Source: Sycon ciliatum (Eukaryota > Porifera > Calcarea > Leucosolenida > Sycettidae). Taken from it: 64,000 nucleotides of DNA. Below are positions 10,039 to 20,554 of the stretch, one piece after another. Location of the stretch: contig NC_088649.1 in the NCBI RefSeq assembly GCF_964019385.1, forward strand, positions 24,892,802 through 24,956,801, given 5' to 3'. Position 1 is the stretch's first letter. Every line of letters starts with the position of its first letter. The position numbers were made by a program, and so were the translations under genes. The notes beneath the pieces are model-generated. The model was not told where the DNA came from. It ran no database searches and was given only the letters and a program-made list of their open reading frames with translations.

Positions 10039-10080
10039 GTTGCCTGAAGAGTGCTTTTGCACGAAACTCAGAGTAGCAAC
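10039..10080 (+). ncRNA. PLE hammerhead ribozyme, right arm
   Basis: Plus strand: stem I GTTGC (10,039-10,043) and GCAAC (10,076-10,080); core CTGAAGA; stem II GTGC-TTTT-GCAC; core GAAA; short stem III; predicted cleavage between 10,075 and 10,076. It sits downstream of the GIY-YIG frame in the same orientation, where PLE terminal repeats carry their ribozymes. Confidence 0.85.
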
Positions 10081-10299
10081 AGTGAGAAACTTGGAGATCC
10101 TTTGTGTCTGAGTGTATATATATATATATATATATATTGTATATATGCACAATGCAAGTAAATGGTGCAGCCAGCTTACAGTGCTCACAGAGTTAGCAAA
10201 GACTGATCCCCAGTCTGCCCTCGCCGCGTTTGCACACGGTCTGCGTCATAGGTGGACGTATGCTATGCGCACCACACCTGATGACTGTTGTGTTGTCAA

Positions 10300-10640
10300 G
10301 AAGAACCCTTTATTCCCGTAGCTATGCAGAAGACGTCACTTCAGTAACGTCTGGCGCTAGCCAGGGTCCACACAGCTTTAATTTGGTGTTTGTGTGTTTG
10401 TGTGTTTGTGTCACGCCTGGAGCTACCGTATCTGTCCCGTATCTGTCCCATACCTGTGATTTGGTGTTTGTTTGTTTGTGTGTATGTTTTGTGTCACGCC
10501 TGGAGCTACCGTATCTGTCCCGTATCTGTGATTTGGTGTTTGTGTGTTTGTGTCACGTCTCGAGCTACCGTATCTGTCCCGTATTTGTGACTGCAAAGGT
10601 TCTACAGGATTGTACATAACACCTGGCCACAAACAGCTGG
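10300..10640. repeat. R1 repeat copy with internal tandem units
   Basis: Inverse of the 690-800 segment: 'cccgtagctatgcagaagacgtcacttcagtaacgtc' leads into three imperfect units of 60-90 bp, each with 'tcacgcctggagctaccgtatctgtcccgta' or a variant and 'gatttggtgtttg'. No coding evidence. The stretch 10,640-11,410 has the R1 end motif at about 10,970-11,025 ('aaaagcatagcgtagggccctgagc') and otherwise nothing I recognise. Confidence 0.6.
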
Positions 10641-11416
10641 CCGCAATATTCGTCGTATTATGTATACGACTCCCTTATGTAGAGGGAGATTTGTAAAGAA
10701 AATTAATAGGGAGACGAGGAGGAAATAAAATTAGAATATGCGCTAGTTGCGGAATAGGTGATAGGATGCGTCAGCAAAAACATACTTTGGAAGAGAGATC
10801 CTTTGGAAGAGAGATCCCGTCGTCTCCGAAATAAGCGTGAACGGGCGATTCAGCCGGTATTTGCAGAATTTATTGCGGATTGTTATTTTTCTCTCACTTC
10901 ATCCGCTTTTGGTATGCTCCTTCTTTTCCTTTTTATCGCCTTATATTAATAGGATTTTCTGGCCTTTTTACATTAAAAGCATAGCGTAGGGCCCTGAGCT
11001 TCCAAGCTCTCTCGTTTCTCATCCACATCCGTGTACAAAGAAGCACATAAAAGGTGTATGCGTGTATGCATAGTGAGGGCACGTGTGTACGGGATACGTG
11101 AACAGTGCAGACTACTGTACTACTACAACAACATCTCCCGCCTCACGGGCCCGTTAGGCCCAGAAGGGATAAGGAAGACAGAATGCCATGCGAAAAGAAA
11201 ACACGAGCAGGTTGCATGCAGCACAGCCAGAGGAAGGGTAGGTGGGCAGCCGAAAAAGAATGCAACTGAATAGGCACAACGAAGCATAGGGGACTGAAAT
11301 CCAGCAAACAATGGAGTGTTACGAGCTGGAACTGGCAAAGTATGGACTCGAGGAGAGAGAGAAAACAGAGGGGATAGAAGAAAGAGAAAACCAAACCATA
11401 AGATAACTGTGATGGC

Positions 11417-14400
11417 CTACACAGCAATCAAGCGTTGGCGTGTGCGGCGAACAATGCCGGACGGTACCCGGATGTGATACGACCGCGGTTCGGAAGCAGT
11501 GCCGACGACTGATCCACGGACGCGATGACTAGGCGTAGAGATATCGATCACCTCGTCGCCTGGATGAAGGGCTGGTTGAATAACTGAGCGGTGACGCAGG
11601 TTGTACTGCCGAACGGACTTCTCCTTCTGCGACGAATCCCCAGCAGAAAACGACTGTGGGGTCACGGTGGACGGTTGAAGGAGCTCGGCTGCGGTGGGAA
11701 CGGCAGTAGCGAGACGCCGACCCATGAGGAGCTCCACTGGACTGTGTTTAGTGAAGCCCAGTGGGGTACTGCGATAAGCCAGCAAGGCCATCTGAAAGTC
11801 AGCAGCTGTTGAGCATTTCTGCAGGGGAGACTTGACAGTGCGGACTGCTCGCTCGACTTCACCGTTTGACTGGGAATAGTAAGGGATGCTGGTTTGTTGC
11901 TCGAAACCCAAGCGCTGAGAGAATGCGTGGAATTCCGCTGAAGAAAACTGTGGCCGATTGTCGGAACGGATAATGACGGGAACTCCGTGACAAGCAAAGA
12001 CAGAGGTGAGGTGCTCGATAACGCGGGCGGATGTCGTGGATGTCAGCCGTACGACCTCGGGATACCGAGAGTAGTAGTCTACGACCACGATGAACTGGTG
12101 AGTGGCATACTGGAAAAGATCGATTCCGACGGGGTGCCATGGTCGGGGTGGTGTCGTTGATGAGATCATTGGCTCGACGTGTGGTCGACGGAACTCACGG
12201 CATGTGGGGCAAGCCTCGATCAGGGCCTTGATCTTATTGGAAATGCCCGGAAACCAGACCGTGGTCTGTGCCAGCTTCGTCGTACGGGACACACCCTGAT
12301 GTCCTGTGTGAAGATTGTCAAGGGTGTCCTGCTTGAGGGAGCTAGGAATGAGAACTCTGGATTGCATCATGATGAGCTCGTCGTTGAGTACGAGATCGGC
12401 TCGGACCGGCCAGTAGCTGCGGAGAAGAGCAGGGAGATCCTGTATGCTTGAGGGCCAGACATCGCGAATGAGACGTGTTATGACCTGGCATGTTGTGTCG
12501 GCCATCTGTGCTTGCAGCACAGCGCGCGTGGGGCCGGTGACCGCTGAGACACTAGACACGGCGAAAGCGGCGAACAGGCTGCAGTCGGCTTCCAATGAGA
12601 GGTCGTCACATGAAGCTGCGCTGTCGGCTGGAGCTCTGGAGAACGCATCGGCACTGGGCAGATGAGAGCCAGGCACATGGGTGATGGTGTAGCTGTAGCG
12701 AGCCAAACTAAAGGCGAAAACGGAGCACTCGGGCAGGCAACTCGTGCAGTCACTTGGTGCTCAGCAGAGGTACCAGGGGTTTGTGATCGGTCTCTATCAA
12801 GAAGGTGTGCATACCGAGCAGGCACATCTCGAAGCGACTCGTGGCCCAGGTGATTGCCAGAGCTTACTTTTCGATTTGAGCGTAGTTGCGCTCCGCTGGA
12901 GTGAGAGAGCGGGAGGCACAGGCTACGGGCCGCCACGATGTCTCGGGCGAGGACCGCTGGTAGAACACAGCGCCGAGGCCATATGACGATGCGTCTGCGG
13001 GTAGCTTGGTACTGTAGTTGGGGTCGTACAGCTGCAGACAGGTGGGCTTGCAAAGCTCCTCCTTGGTGGCCTCAAAAGCCGTCTGTTGGGCATGGTCCCA
13101 GGTCCAAGCTTTGCCTTTTGACAGGAGCTCTCTGAGCGGTTGGCTGATAGAGGCGAGATGCGGTGAGAATTTCCCCAGCTGATTAGCGAGACCCAGGAAA
13201 CGACGCACGTCTGAGGCCGACTGCGGAGTTCTGAAGACCCGGATAGCTTCGGTCTTGCCGTCATCAGGTCTGATGCCGTGAGGTGCACCCCGAGAAACGT
13301 GAGATCTGAGGCTGAGAATTGGCATTAAGCGGGGTTCAGCGTGAGACCCGCTAGGACGAGGCGCGTGAGCGCGTGAGCGCGTAAGCGGTGATCGTGTTCC
13401 TCCTGAGTGCGACCGTGTACCAGGATGTCGTCCATTTGACAAATGACACCCTCCAAACCCTGTAGGATGGCGGACATCCGCTGCTGAAAGATTTCCAGTG
13501 CTGACGATATGCCGAATGGAAGCTTAGTGAAACAAAATCGACCCTGAGGTGTGATGAAGGTGGTCAGAAGCTGGGACGCCTCGTTGAGTGATATTTGCCA
13601 GAATCCACTGTTAGCGTCTAACTTGGTGAAGACTGTGGAGTCGCCGATCTGACCGAGTGTCTCGTCGACTGTAGGGAGCTGGTGATGCGAACGACGTACG
13701 GCATCGTTGAGCGGTTTCAGGTCTCTGCATATGCGGAACGCACCTGTAGCCTTCGGTACGGCGACCATTGCGGCGCACTAGTCTGTTGGCTCGAGGACAC
13801 GCCGGATGACGCCCAAGCTCTCAATGCGCTGCAGCTCAGCTTCTACCTGTGGGCGGATTGGCAGCGCCACGTTGCGGGCTGTGTGCAGGCAGAACGGTTT
13901 GACACCGTCGGTGAGAGGAATCGAGTAGGTCTTCTTGAGGCTGCCTAAGCCGGAAAACAGGGACGGAAAGTCGGCGAGCACGGCTTCTGGAATCCGGTCA
14001 GCTGCAGAGGGTGCTACTGGAACAGGTTCAGAGCCGGGAGGGATAACTGCCGCGTTCTGCATGGAGTTTGGCCCATCGTTTGGCACATCGGAAGATGACT
14101 TTATGTCTGGAGGAACGCCATCATTAGAGAAGAGGGGCTTGATAAGACCCAGAGAAAGTGAGTCGCTGCAGCTAAGCAATGCGTGACGCAGCCCTTGTAC
14201 GACGCACACAGTGATAACGGCACTGGCACCGGATGCCGGGTATGTCACAGACGCTGTAAACAGGCCAACGGTGTGGAGCGGTGTGTTGGCGGCGCTGATC
14301 AGCCGTTTGGTGCACGGCTTGAGCACTGGGGGATTCTGGAGCTGGTGGTACAGGGCGTCTGAGATAACGGAGATATCTGCACCCGTATCAATTTTGAAGT

Positions 14401-15172
14401 TGACGCAGGTGCCCTGTAGCAGCACTCCGACTCTCCACGACCGTTGGCTGGACTTGACGTCGCCCACGAACAGAGCTTCTGTGTTGAGAAGCGCTCTGTC
14501 ATCTGTGTAAGTGTCGGACACCTCGGTTGCAGACACGGACTGCTGGTTACGGCGAGACCGGAACACTCGCTCGTAGTGGCCACGCTTTCCGCATTGACGG
14601 CACTCTTTGTCCTTGGCAGGGCAGGTGGTCCGCGGGTGAGGTGTGCCACCACAAAATCCACACTCCTTGATGCCTGCGCCGCGACTGGCAAACTGATGTG
14701 GTTGATCCCCTGACCGTCGGCCCGCCACGGGTTGGCCAGCCGACACCTGTGACAGAGCCAGAAACTCTTTTTCTCCCGCCTGGGTACCCGCACGCGCTCG
14801 GACGAAAGAGTCGGCCAGCTTTGCTGTCTGCTGAGCGTCCAGCTTAGGCTGCTCCCTGACGTCTCGCTGGGTGTCTGGGGGCAGAACAGCGACCAATTGC
14901 TTCCTGACCATCTCATCCGTGACCGTCTGCAGGGCGGGCTGAGAGCCACTGGATACGGAGTGCGACATCCACTTGTTGAACGAATCGAACAGACGGTGAC
15001 ATACCTCCCTGTAGTTGCCGCAGGAGGGGGACACAGCAGTGGAGCGAAATCTCTGACGGTAAGTACACAACCTACTCGTCAGAAGGGGAGAAGACAACAG
15101 AGTATACAATGACAAAACAGCAGGGAGAGTAGGGGGCTGCAAAGCAAGCCTGTGCTGGTGAGGCAAGCCCAC
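11417..15172 (-). mobile_element. Ty3/gypsy retrotransposon, mag-like, broken
   Basis: Minus-strand fossil with the usual gypsy order. Parts, from 5' on the minus strand: gag end with two zinc knuckles (CxxCxxxxHxxxxC style, near 14.6 kb), aspartic protease with DTGAD (near 14.35 kb), RT (13.8-13.3 kb; DANSGFWQI, LPFGISSA, and MDDIL as the YxDD-box variant), RNase H (13.1-12.65 kb, ending in LPSADAFSRAP) and integrase (12.4-11.5 kb; an HHCC finger, VGIDLF, RSDNRPQF and NGEVERAV as the D,D,E blocks). It is broken with a few interruptions. I could not find matching long terminal repeats, so the ends are not fixed. Moderately old. Confidence 0.85.
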
Positions 15173-15254
15173 AACACCGACCTATGATCTCGGCGTTAAC
15201 GTGAGCTTGCGCACCATAGTCTAAAAGAAGGGGGTGATTTAGTGAAATAAAGAC

Positions 15255-15379
15255 AAGAGAAGGTGAGGTAGAATGGATGAGGAGAGAGAAAGAGAAAATG
15301 AAAAGAGAGAGAGAAAATGAAAGAGAGAGAGAGAGAAAATGAAAAAGAGCGAGAAAATGAAGAAGAGCGAGAAAATGAA

Positions 15380-15458
<79 letters not shown>

Positions 15459-15530
15459 GTGAGTGAGTGAGTGAGAGTGAAAGAGAGAGAGAGAGAGAGG
15501 GGGGGGGGGGGGGTGGGGGAGAAGAGAGAA
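15255..15530. repeat. (GA)n-rich low-complexity tract
   Basis: Long GA/GAAAA runs ending in a G tract at 15,499-15,516. Serine-leucine 'proteins' read from the minus strand here are artefacts. 15,530-15,840 holds no recognisable gene. Confidence 0.9.
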
Positions 15531-15869
15531 CAAGAAGAGAGAAAAATAGATTCAAAGGCAGTTCAGATGCAGTGAACACCATGCAATGCTTGGGGGGGGG
15601 GAGCTTCACGATGGAAATAGTTCTGAACTGTTAGAGGGAGTCTGTGGCCCAAAGCCACTGGCGTCGGCGAAGATGGTAGTGGATGTTCGCTTTGAAGGAT
15701 TGCAGGCCCTTATGAGATGGTGGTTTGGTGAAGAGGGAGGATGGCAGTGCGTTCCAGGTGTTGATGATGTTGTATGGAAAGGCGCGTCTTAGGTAGTTAG
15801 GAGCGCCTGGAGGGAGAACATTTTCCAGTTGGAAGGGATGTGAAGCAGACTGTTGGCATTGTCTCTGGG

Positions 15870-16640
15870 TTACAGGTGCGGCATGGTGGACGACGAGAGG
15901 GGGGGGACCATGGATCTCAGAAGAGGAGGACTTGGTTGGCCCAGTAGCTTGTAGACGAAAGTCAGTGCCACCACTGTTCGTCGGGCCTCTAGCCTCTGTA
16001 GCAAGATGTTGGGTCCCAGGATGTGGAGGGCACGCCTCTGCACTCTGTTAAGGTGTTCAAGGTCAGTGGGAGCAGCTCCCATCCAGACAAGGGGAGTGTA
16101 CTCGAGCAGGGGGCGGACGAAGCCGTGATACACGGCCAGCATGCCATGGCAGTCCAGAACACGAGCAGCTCTACGTAGGAGGCCAAGACGTGAGTTTGCC
16201 CTGGCAGCAACTGACCGGAGATGGGCGGAAACGGATAGCTTGGAGTCAACCATAACTCCGAGGAGCTTGAGGTGTGGGTGTTGTGGGATGACCTCCCTTC
16301 CAAAGTTTATTGCGGGGACAGGCCAAGGCTGCTGTCGATGGCAGGAGATTCGTAGGAGCTGTGACTTGGATTGTTCAAACTTAACATGCCACTTTGTTCC
16401 CCATGCATGTAACTCATTAACGAAAGCTTGAAGACTGTCAGCTTGGTGTATGGCATCATTGCGTGTATTGACGCAGGCATACAGCGTGGTGTCGTCTACA
16501 AATGTTCCCATTTCAGACCCTGGAGCCAGGCAGCTATCAGCATCATTTACCTATACTAGGAACAGGGATGGTCCAAAGATGCTGCCTTGTGGCACTCCTG
16601 CAGAGATCGGATTATCAGAAAGCTTTGATGTCGTCGTCAG
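15870..16640 (-). pseudogene. LINE reverse transcriptase, C-terminal part
   Basis: Minus strand: SAGVPQGSIFGPSLFLV at about 16,565-16,610, then GTFVDDTTLYACV (FVDD as the catalytic YxDD box), then the thumb and C-terminal region (LKLLGVMVDSKLSVSAHLRS, RRAARVLDCHGML, LLEYTPLVWMGAAPTDLEHL, VQRRALHI). This is the 3' half of a CR1-group ORF2. At least one frame break separates SAGVPQGS from FVDD. Upstream the frame passes directly into an ORF1-type fragment, so the endonuclease and RT fingers are absent from this copy. Confidence 0.78.
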
Positions 16641-16851
16641 TGCATGACTCTCTCAGGTTACCGACATACAGGACAGATGTCTTGGGTCTGGGTGGCTCTG
16701 ATGACACTAGCTGCCAACTATCGTCAGAAATGACGTCCAGAGACTGGAACTCCTCGCCGTTCTCCTCAAGTTCCACGCTCGTGCTGTGCTGTCCATCGTG
16801 CGGCATGTCTTCGTCACTCTGCGCCTCTGGGTCACTGCCGGTGTCACCCAC
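16615..16851 (-). pseudogene. LINE ORF1-type fragment
   Basis: 79-codon minus frame: an acidic stretch (DTGSDPEAQSDEDMPHDG, ELEENGEEFQSLDVISDD) followed by SVLYVGNLRESCTDDDIKAF. That last block matches the C-terminal domain of the two longer ORF1 proteins at 49,945-51,075 (FYVGNVQPHCSASSIAEWC) and 51,288-52,256 (IHLGNVHMGCSADSIVGWC). It abuts the RT part with no endonuclease between, which indicates an internally deleted LINE. Confidence 0.55.
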
Positions 16852-16865
16852 TACTACTACTTAGA

Positions 16866-17584
16866 ATGCGGGTGATGATTCAGCACGCAAAGGCTTCACC
16901 AGGTTCATGCTACTTGGCTACGTCCAACCAAGGGAAAGGTGGTATTTTGCCCCTAAATGCTGACTGCGGTGATGGCCTTACCACCTTGGATGCGCTCAAG
17001 GAAAAGCACCCACCTGCCTGCCCCATCCCTGATGCAGATGTGCTATTGCAGGGCCCAATTGCGCAGCTTCAAGCAGTGCAGTTTGCCAACATCGATGCCA
17101 ACTTCATCAAGACCACAGCACTCTGTCTGACTGGTGCTGCTGGTGTGTCCGGCCTCGATTCGACTGCCTGGCAACGAATGTGCTGCTCGTTCGGCGGTGC
17201 CTCTTCTGTGCAGCCGTTGTCGCAACCACCCGCCGTCTTGCCACGGAGTATGTAGATCCAGATGGCATTTCAGCTCTTGTACCTGGCCGATTAATACCCT
17301 TGGATAAGAACCTTGGGGTGAGGCCCATTGGCATCGGTGAAGTTCTTAGATGTTTTATCGCCAAGGCCATTCTTGCCGTCATCAAGCAAAACATCCGGGA
17401 AAGTGCTGGTGCTCTCCAAGTGTGTGCTGGCCACGAGGCAGGTGCAGAAGCCGCAATCCGTGCCATGGCGGACCTCTACAGCAATGTGGTCGCAATGTGC
17501 ATGGTATGCGTACTCACGGATGCATGGCCAGCACCCATGGGTAGCTCGACCACTGACCGGATTTCCACGACAGTAGCACACTAA
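16866..17584 (+). pseudogene. Reverse-transcriptase-like fragment (DKxxGVRPIGxGE type)
   Basis: Plus strand pieces in two frames: CYLATSNQGKGGILPLN, LDALKEKHPPACPIPDAD, ALCLTGAAGVSGLDSTAWQR, then VPGRLIPLDKNLGVRPIGI, GEVLRCFIAKAILAVIKQNI and LQVCAGHEAGAEAAIRAMA. I recognise this as an RT of a group found in many invertebrate repeats (GPSGLDA... LDKNPGVRPIGVGE...), but I cannot assign the clade. The fragment ends close to the LRR exon's upstream intron. Broken by at least one frameshift and truncated before the catalytic aspartates. Confidence 0.55.
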
Positions 17585-17589
17585 AGAAA

Positions 17590-17875
17590 TTCTTCCAGGA
17601 AGTGATGTACAACTTATCCAAGTTCTACTTTGTTCTCCCAGAGAATTGAATAATAATCGACTTGTTCTCCTACCTGCCGGGATTTTCGACGCCACAACCA
17701 GATTAACTTACCTGTAAGTTATGGTGTGCATGTATTGGAAAAAAAACTTTTTTTGCGTAGTTCTGTTCTATTGAGATGTGGCAAATGGGATTTCGGGATT
17801 TGGTATCTCGTTGATTGATCTGATGCACCCTCCTCCATCCTTTACGACCCGAATCTGACGCCGCTCGTGGGAGAC
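17590..17875 (+). repeat. Tandem-duplicated LRR exon block, first copy
   Basis: Exon A with its flanking intron sequence (from 'aaattcttccaggaagtgat' to 'gacccgaatctgacg') matches the block at about 19,170-19,455 around exon B. The duplication includes both splice sites, so it added one LRR repeat to the protein in phase. Divergence is clear (roughly 15-20% in the intron parts), so the event is not recent. Confidence 0.75.
17642..17713 (+). CDS. Leucine-rich-repeat exon A (72 nt)
   Basis: A pyrimidine-rich acceptor (ttgttctcccag) precedes and a consensus donor (gtaagt) follows an exon of exactly 72 nt, phase 2 on both sides. It encodes one 24-residue LRR: ELNNNRLVLLPAG, then IFDATTRLTYL, matching LxxNxLxxLPxGxFxxxxxLxxL. 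Single-repeat exons of 72 nt are the classic build of extracellular LRR proteins. It belongs to the same plus-strand gene as the exons at 19,225 and 20,217. The LRR folds as an extracellular ligand-binding solenoid. Confidence 0.8.
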
Positions 17876-17927
17876 TTTTCCAGTTGGAATTTCGTTGCTG
17901 GATTCTTTCTTTAAGCAAAAAGCTGAG

Positions 17928-18600
17928 CTGAAGGGTGAAGGTTATGGCGAGACCAAAGAGGGAAAGGTAAGAGCAACGAAAATGAGCACAAGCTACACTC
18001 CCAACGGAACAAATAATGTCGATTGTCACTGGACGACGACGAGACCAGTAGGATACTTGACAATGCGGTCTAACTACAATTCAAAGCAGCAAAGCAGCAC
18101 ACCACCCAACTTGGGTGGCTCAGAAATATCAAAGATAAGCACAGAAGGGGGAAGCTTTGCGAAAACGAATTGTACAAGCCGAATGCCAAACTCCTACAGT
18201 ACTCCTCATGCATGACATTGTGATGAACTAGTTGACTACAAAACAAGTTGTTTCACACGACGTACGTTTCGTCGTATGGTTCGTGGCTCATCAGGTGTGC
18301 AATTCGAAACTCGGCTATTGAGCCAATAATAAATGTAGAAAAGAAAAAGGACATATGGAAACGAGTTAAGAGTAACTCTCCACCACTGTAACTAGATACT
18401 ATAACTAGAGCCACCCAAGTTGGGTGGTGTGCTGCTTTGCTGCTTCGAATTGTAGTTAGACCGCTTTGACAAGTATCCTACTGGTCTCGTCATCGACCAG
18501 TAACAATCGACATTCTTTGTTCCGTTGGGACTGTAGCTTGTGCTCATTTTCGTTGTGCTTTCCTACCCTCTTTGGTCTCTCCATAACCTTGAACCTTCCG
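17928..18600. mobile_element. Foldback element with ~185-bp inverted arms
   Basis: Arms at about 17,936-18,123 and 18,411-18,595 are inverted copies ('ggttatggcgagaccaaagagg' against 'cctctttggtctctccataacc', through to 'accacccaacttgggtggct'). The ~290-bp centre carries a hammerhead-like motif at 18,254-18,299. No protein. It sits in the intron between LRR exons A and B. Confidence 0.7.
18254..18299 (-). ncRNA. Hammerhead-like motif, weak stem II
   Basis: Minus strand: stem I CACAC/GTGTG, core CTGATGA, core GAAA, stem III ACG/CGT with a two-base loop, cleavage site GTC. Stem II has only its first G-C pair plus scattered pairs, so activity is doubtful. All core residues are intact. Confidence 0.45.
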
Positions 18601-19017
18601 AGCTGGAAGGCTGTCGTTTAGCACTACAGAGATGTGTCGAAGCTAGGTGTCAGGACGTCGGATGTCTCACAACTCTGTCAGTTTTGTGTCTAGTTGTTGA
18701 AATTTCTGACTGTTAGTCATAACTTGTAATAATTATGTTGTCCTTCTCCTTTTTTACCATAATTAATAAATTGGCTCACTATCCGAGTAAACTATTTAAA
18801 ACTTATAGTTTTTCTGCTATAAAGAACTCCCTAATTGGAGGTAAAGACACAAACGCGGACAGTCTGAAGAACAAATTGAGGTATTTGAGAACTATTGCAG
18901 GTGAAGGCACACTGCCTCTGTGTAATCACTGAGCTCTGGTGTAGTCGTCATCCCAGAGACCGTTCAACACTTTCTTCAGACTTCGTAACTCATACTTTGT
19001 GTGATTCTACGCAGGTG

Positions 19018-19102
19018 TGTGTGTGGTGGTGGTGGTGGGGGGGGGGGGGGGGTGTGTGGGGGGGGGGGGGGGGGGTGTGTGGGGGGGGGGGGGGGGGGGG
19101 TG
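19018..19102. repeat. G-tract / (TG) low complexity
   Basis: Long G runs broken by TGTGT. They could form G-quadruplexes on the plus strand. No gene. The surrounding 18,600-19,170 shows nothing else I can name. Confidence 0.85.
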
Positions 19103-19224
19103 GTGTGCGCAGTCTCATTGTAACTCGTACACTTCATGTACAAACTAGCAGGCTATAAAGTTAAGAAATTCTTCAAGGAAGTGATATAATTATATCCTAT
19201 CCAACTTCCACTTTGTTCTCCCAG

Positions 19225-19296
19225 GGATTTGTACGGTAATGCCATTGTTCACCTACCTGACGGGCTGTTGAAAGCCACGCCCGAATTAGCATACCT
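19225..19296 (+). CDS. Leucine-rich-repeat exon B (72 nt)
   Basis: Acceptor ttgttctcccag and donor gtaagt frame a 72-nt phase 2-2 exon encoding DLYGNAIVHLPDGLLKATPEL then AYL: L at the start, N at the consensus asparagine, LPDGLL as the descending LPxGxF, and a final L. It is a duplicate of exon A with the surrounding intron. Extracellular LRR solenoid. Confidence 0.8.
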
Positions 19297-19749
19297 GTAA
19301 GTCATGGTGTGCATGTATCGCAAAAAGGCGTTTTTTGGGTTTGTTCTGTTCGTTTGGGATGTGGAAAATGGGATACGGGATGTGGCATCTCGTTGATTGA
19401 TCTGATGTACCCTCCCCCACCATTTGTGACCCGCATCTGACGTCGCTCACGGGGTGATAGCAACGAACGGAGGCGGAAATGTGGTTCTTCACTCACCCTC
19501 TACCGAAACAGTGTTGTTGTTGAATTCTTTATTCTCACGATGGCACCATCGCCAATAAAGCATTTGGTCTTCTGCCGACACTGCAGTCGTCGGTTTCAGC
19601 TTCAGCTTCTCGGCTTTCCACCTATACCGTTCCGTATCTCTCTTCATTCTTTTTTAGAACGAGTCTTGACTTCAAGATACATGTACAATTGCAGCAGTAG
19701 TTGCTCTGACTCAAGTCAAGTGTCCACTTCATGATCGAAAATAAAATCG

Positions 19750-19955
19750 AACAACACAAATCGCTCACTGTGTCGGAGTGTTGCAGGAGCGGAACTTTCG
19801 TAGGAGAGTATACGCTCCAAAAATATTGGAGTAGCGGATTTAAACTTTCCGTCACAGCGGAAGTTCCCGTACTCGCAGTTTCCATGGTGATACACGCTAT
19901 TGCGACACTGCTGCAGCGGATCCGCCAAGTGCATGTGGGACTGGGCTCTGACACT
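19750..19955. mobile_element. Diverged MITE copy related to the 29,992 element
   Basis: Internal sequence ('gtgttgcaggagcggaactttcg', 'cagcggaagttcccg', 'gcatgtgggactgggc') resembles parts of the 441-bp MITE at 29,992-30,432 ('gaagcggaagttccgc', 'gcatgtgtgaccgggc'). The left terminus is not clear, so this is a partial copy. Confidence 0.35.
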
Positions 19956-20216
19956 ACCATTTCCTAAACAATCAGCTCATGCGATAACACTGCACGACTC
20001 TGACCGAAGGAGGGTCTTCAACTATAATCGGCGTAGACCGCAGTGCAGCTGTGGAGGTGGTGCTCAACATTCTCTTCAATGGCAGAGAGCTCTGTCGCAA
20101 CCTGTAATACTTCTAATGTCTCTTAAAAATTCCTAAAGATAAAAATCCTAATTTTCCCAGTCAATTGACATTTAGACACAAATTCAAAGATTCTTTCATA
20201 CTCTCTCCTTGTCCAG

Positions 20217-20288
20217 GGATTTGGATTATAATCGTCTCCGCTATCTTCCCAGTGGAGTGCCTCAGGACACACCTCGATTAAGTGAACT
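20217..20288 (+). CDS. Leucine-rich-repeat exon C (72 nt)
   Basis: Acceptor ctctccttgtccag, donor gtaagt, 72 nt, phase 2-2. Encodes DLDYNRLRYLPSGVPQDTPR then LSEL, one LRR. It does not share intron sequence with exons A and B, so it is an older paralogous repeat. The gene's flanking LRR caps (LRRNT, LRRCT) are not visible in this window. Confidence 0.78.
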
Positions 20289-20554
20289 GTAAGTCTTGCC
20301 TGACGAACAATATTACACCCATTTGCCTTTTGATCTTTCTCTAAAGATCTCTGCAGACCTGGGATAGAGGGTATGCTTTTTGTTGTTGTGTTGTTTTAAT
20401 TCGCAAACCAAACGGGCAGATCTGCCCAATGAATAGGTGGCGATTGCAGATAGAAAGCAGTAACAAATGAAATTGAGGAGGGATGTAATAAGGATTGAGG
20501 TGGAGAAAAACTAAGCCAGCTGATCATCAAAAAGGATGCTTGGTACTCTAGGTA

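Larger units (their letters stand above)
8838..10145 (+). mobile_element. Penelope-like element remnant with inverted, ribozyme-bearing arms
   Basis: Arms of about 210 bp at 8,838-9,043 and 9,918-10,118 are inverted copies of each other with few differences. Outside each arm lies a TA microsatellite (about 8,813-8,833 and 10,115-10,144). Inside is a plus-strand frame for the PLE linker and GIY-YIG domain. Each arm carries a hammerhead: minus strand on the left, plus strand on the right. The RT is absent, so this is a non-autonomous or 5'-truncated copy. It lies ~100 bp from the retrozyme array. Confidence 0.82.

Noticed and set aside
11105-11180. LRR-like NNISRLTGPLG as another LRR exon
   Set aside because: No donor follows, length is not 72 nt and the leucine spacing fails after NNISRL.
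15196-15609. Ser/Leu-rich proteins on the minus strand
   Set aside because: They are translations of GA-rich low-complexity DNA; the same applies to 31,222-31,608 and the TG tract at 62.7 kb.
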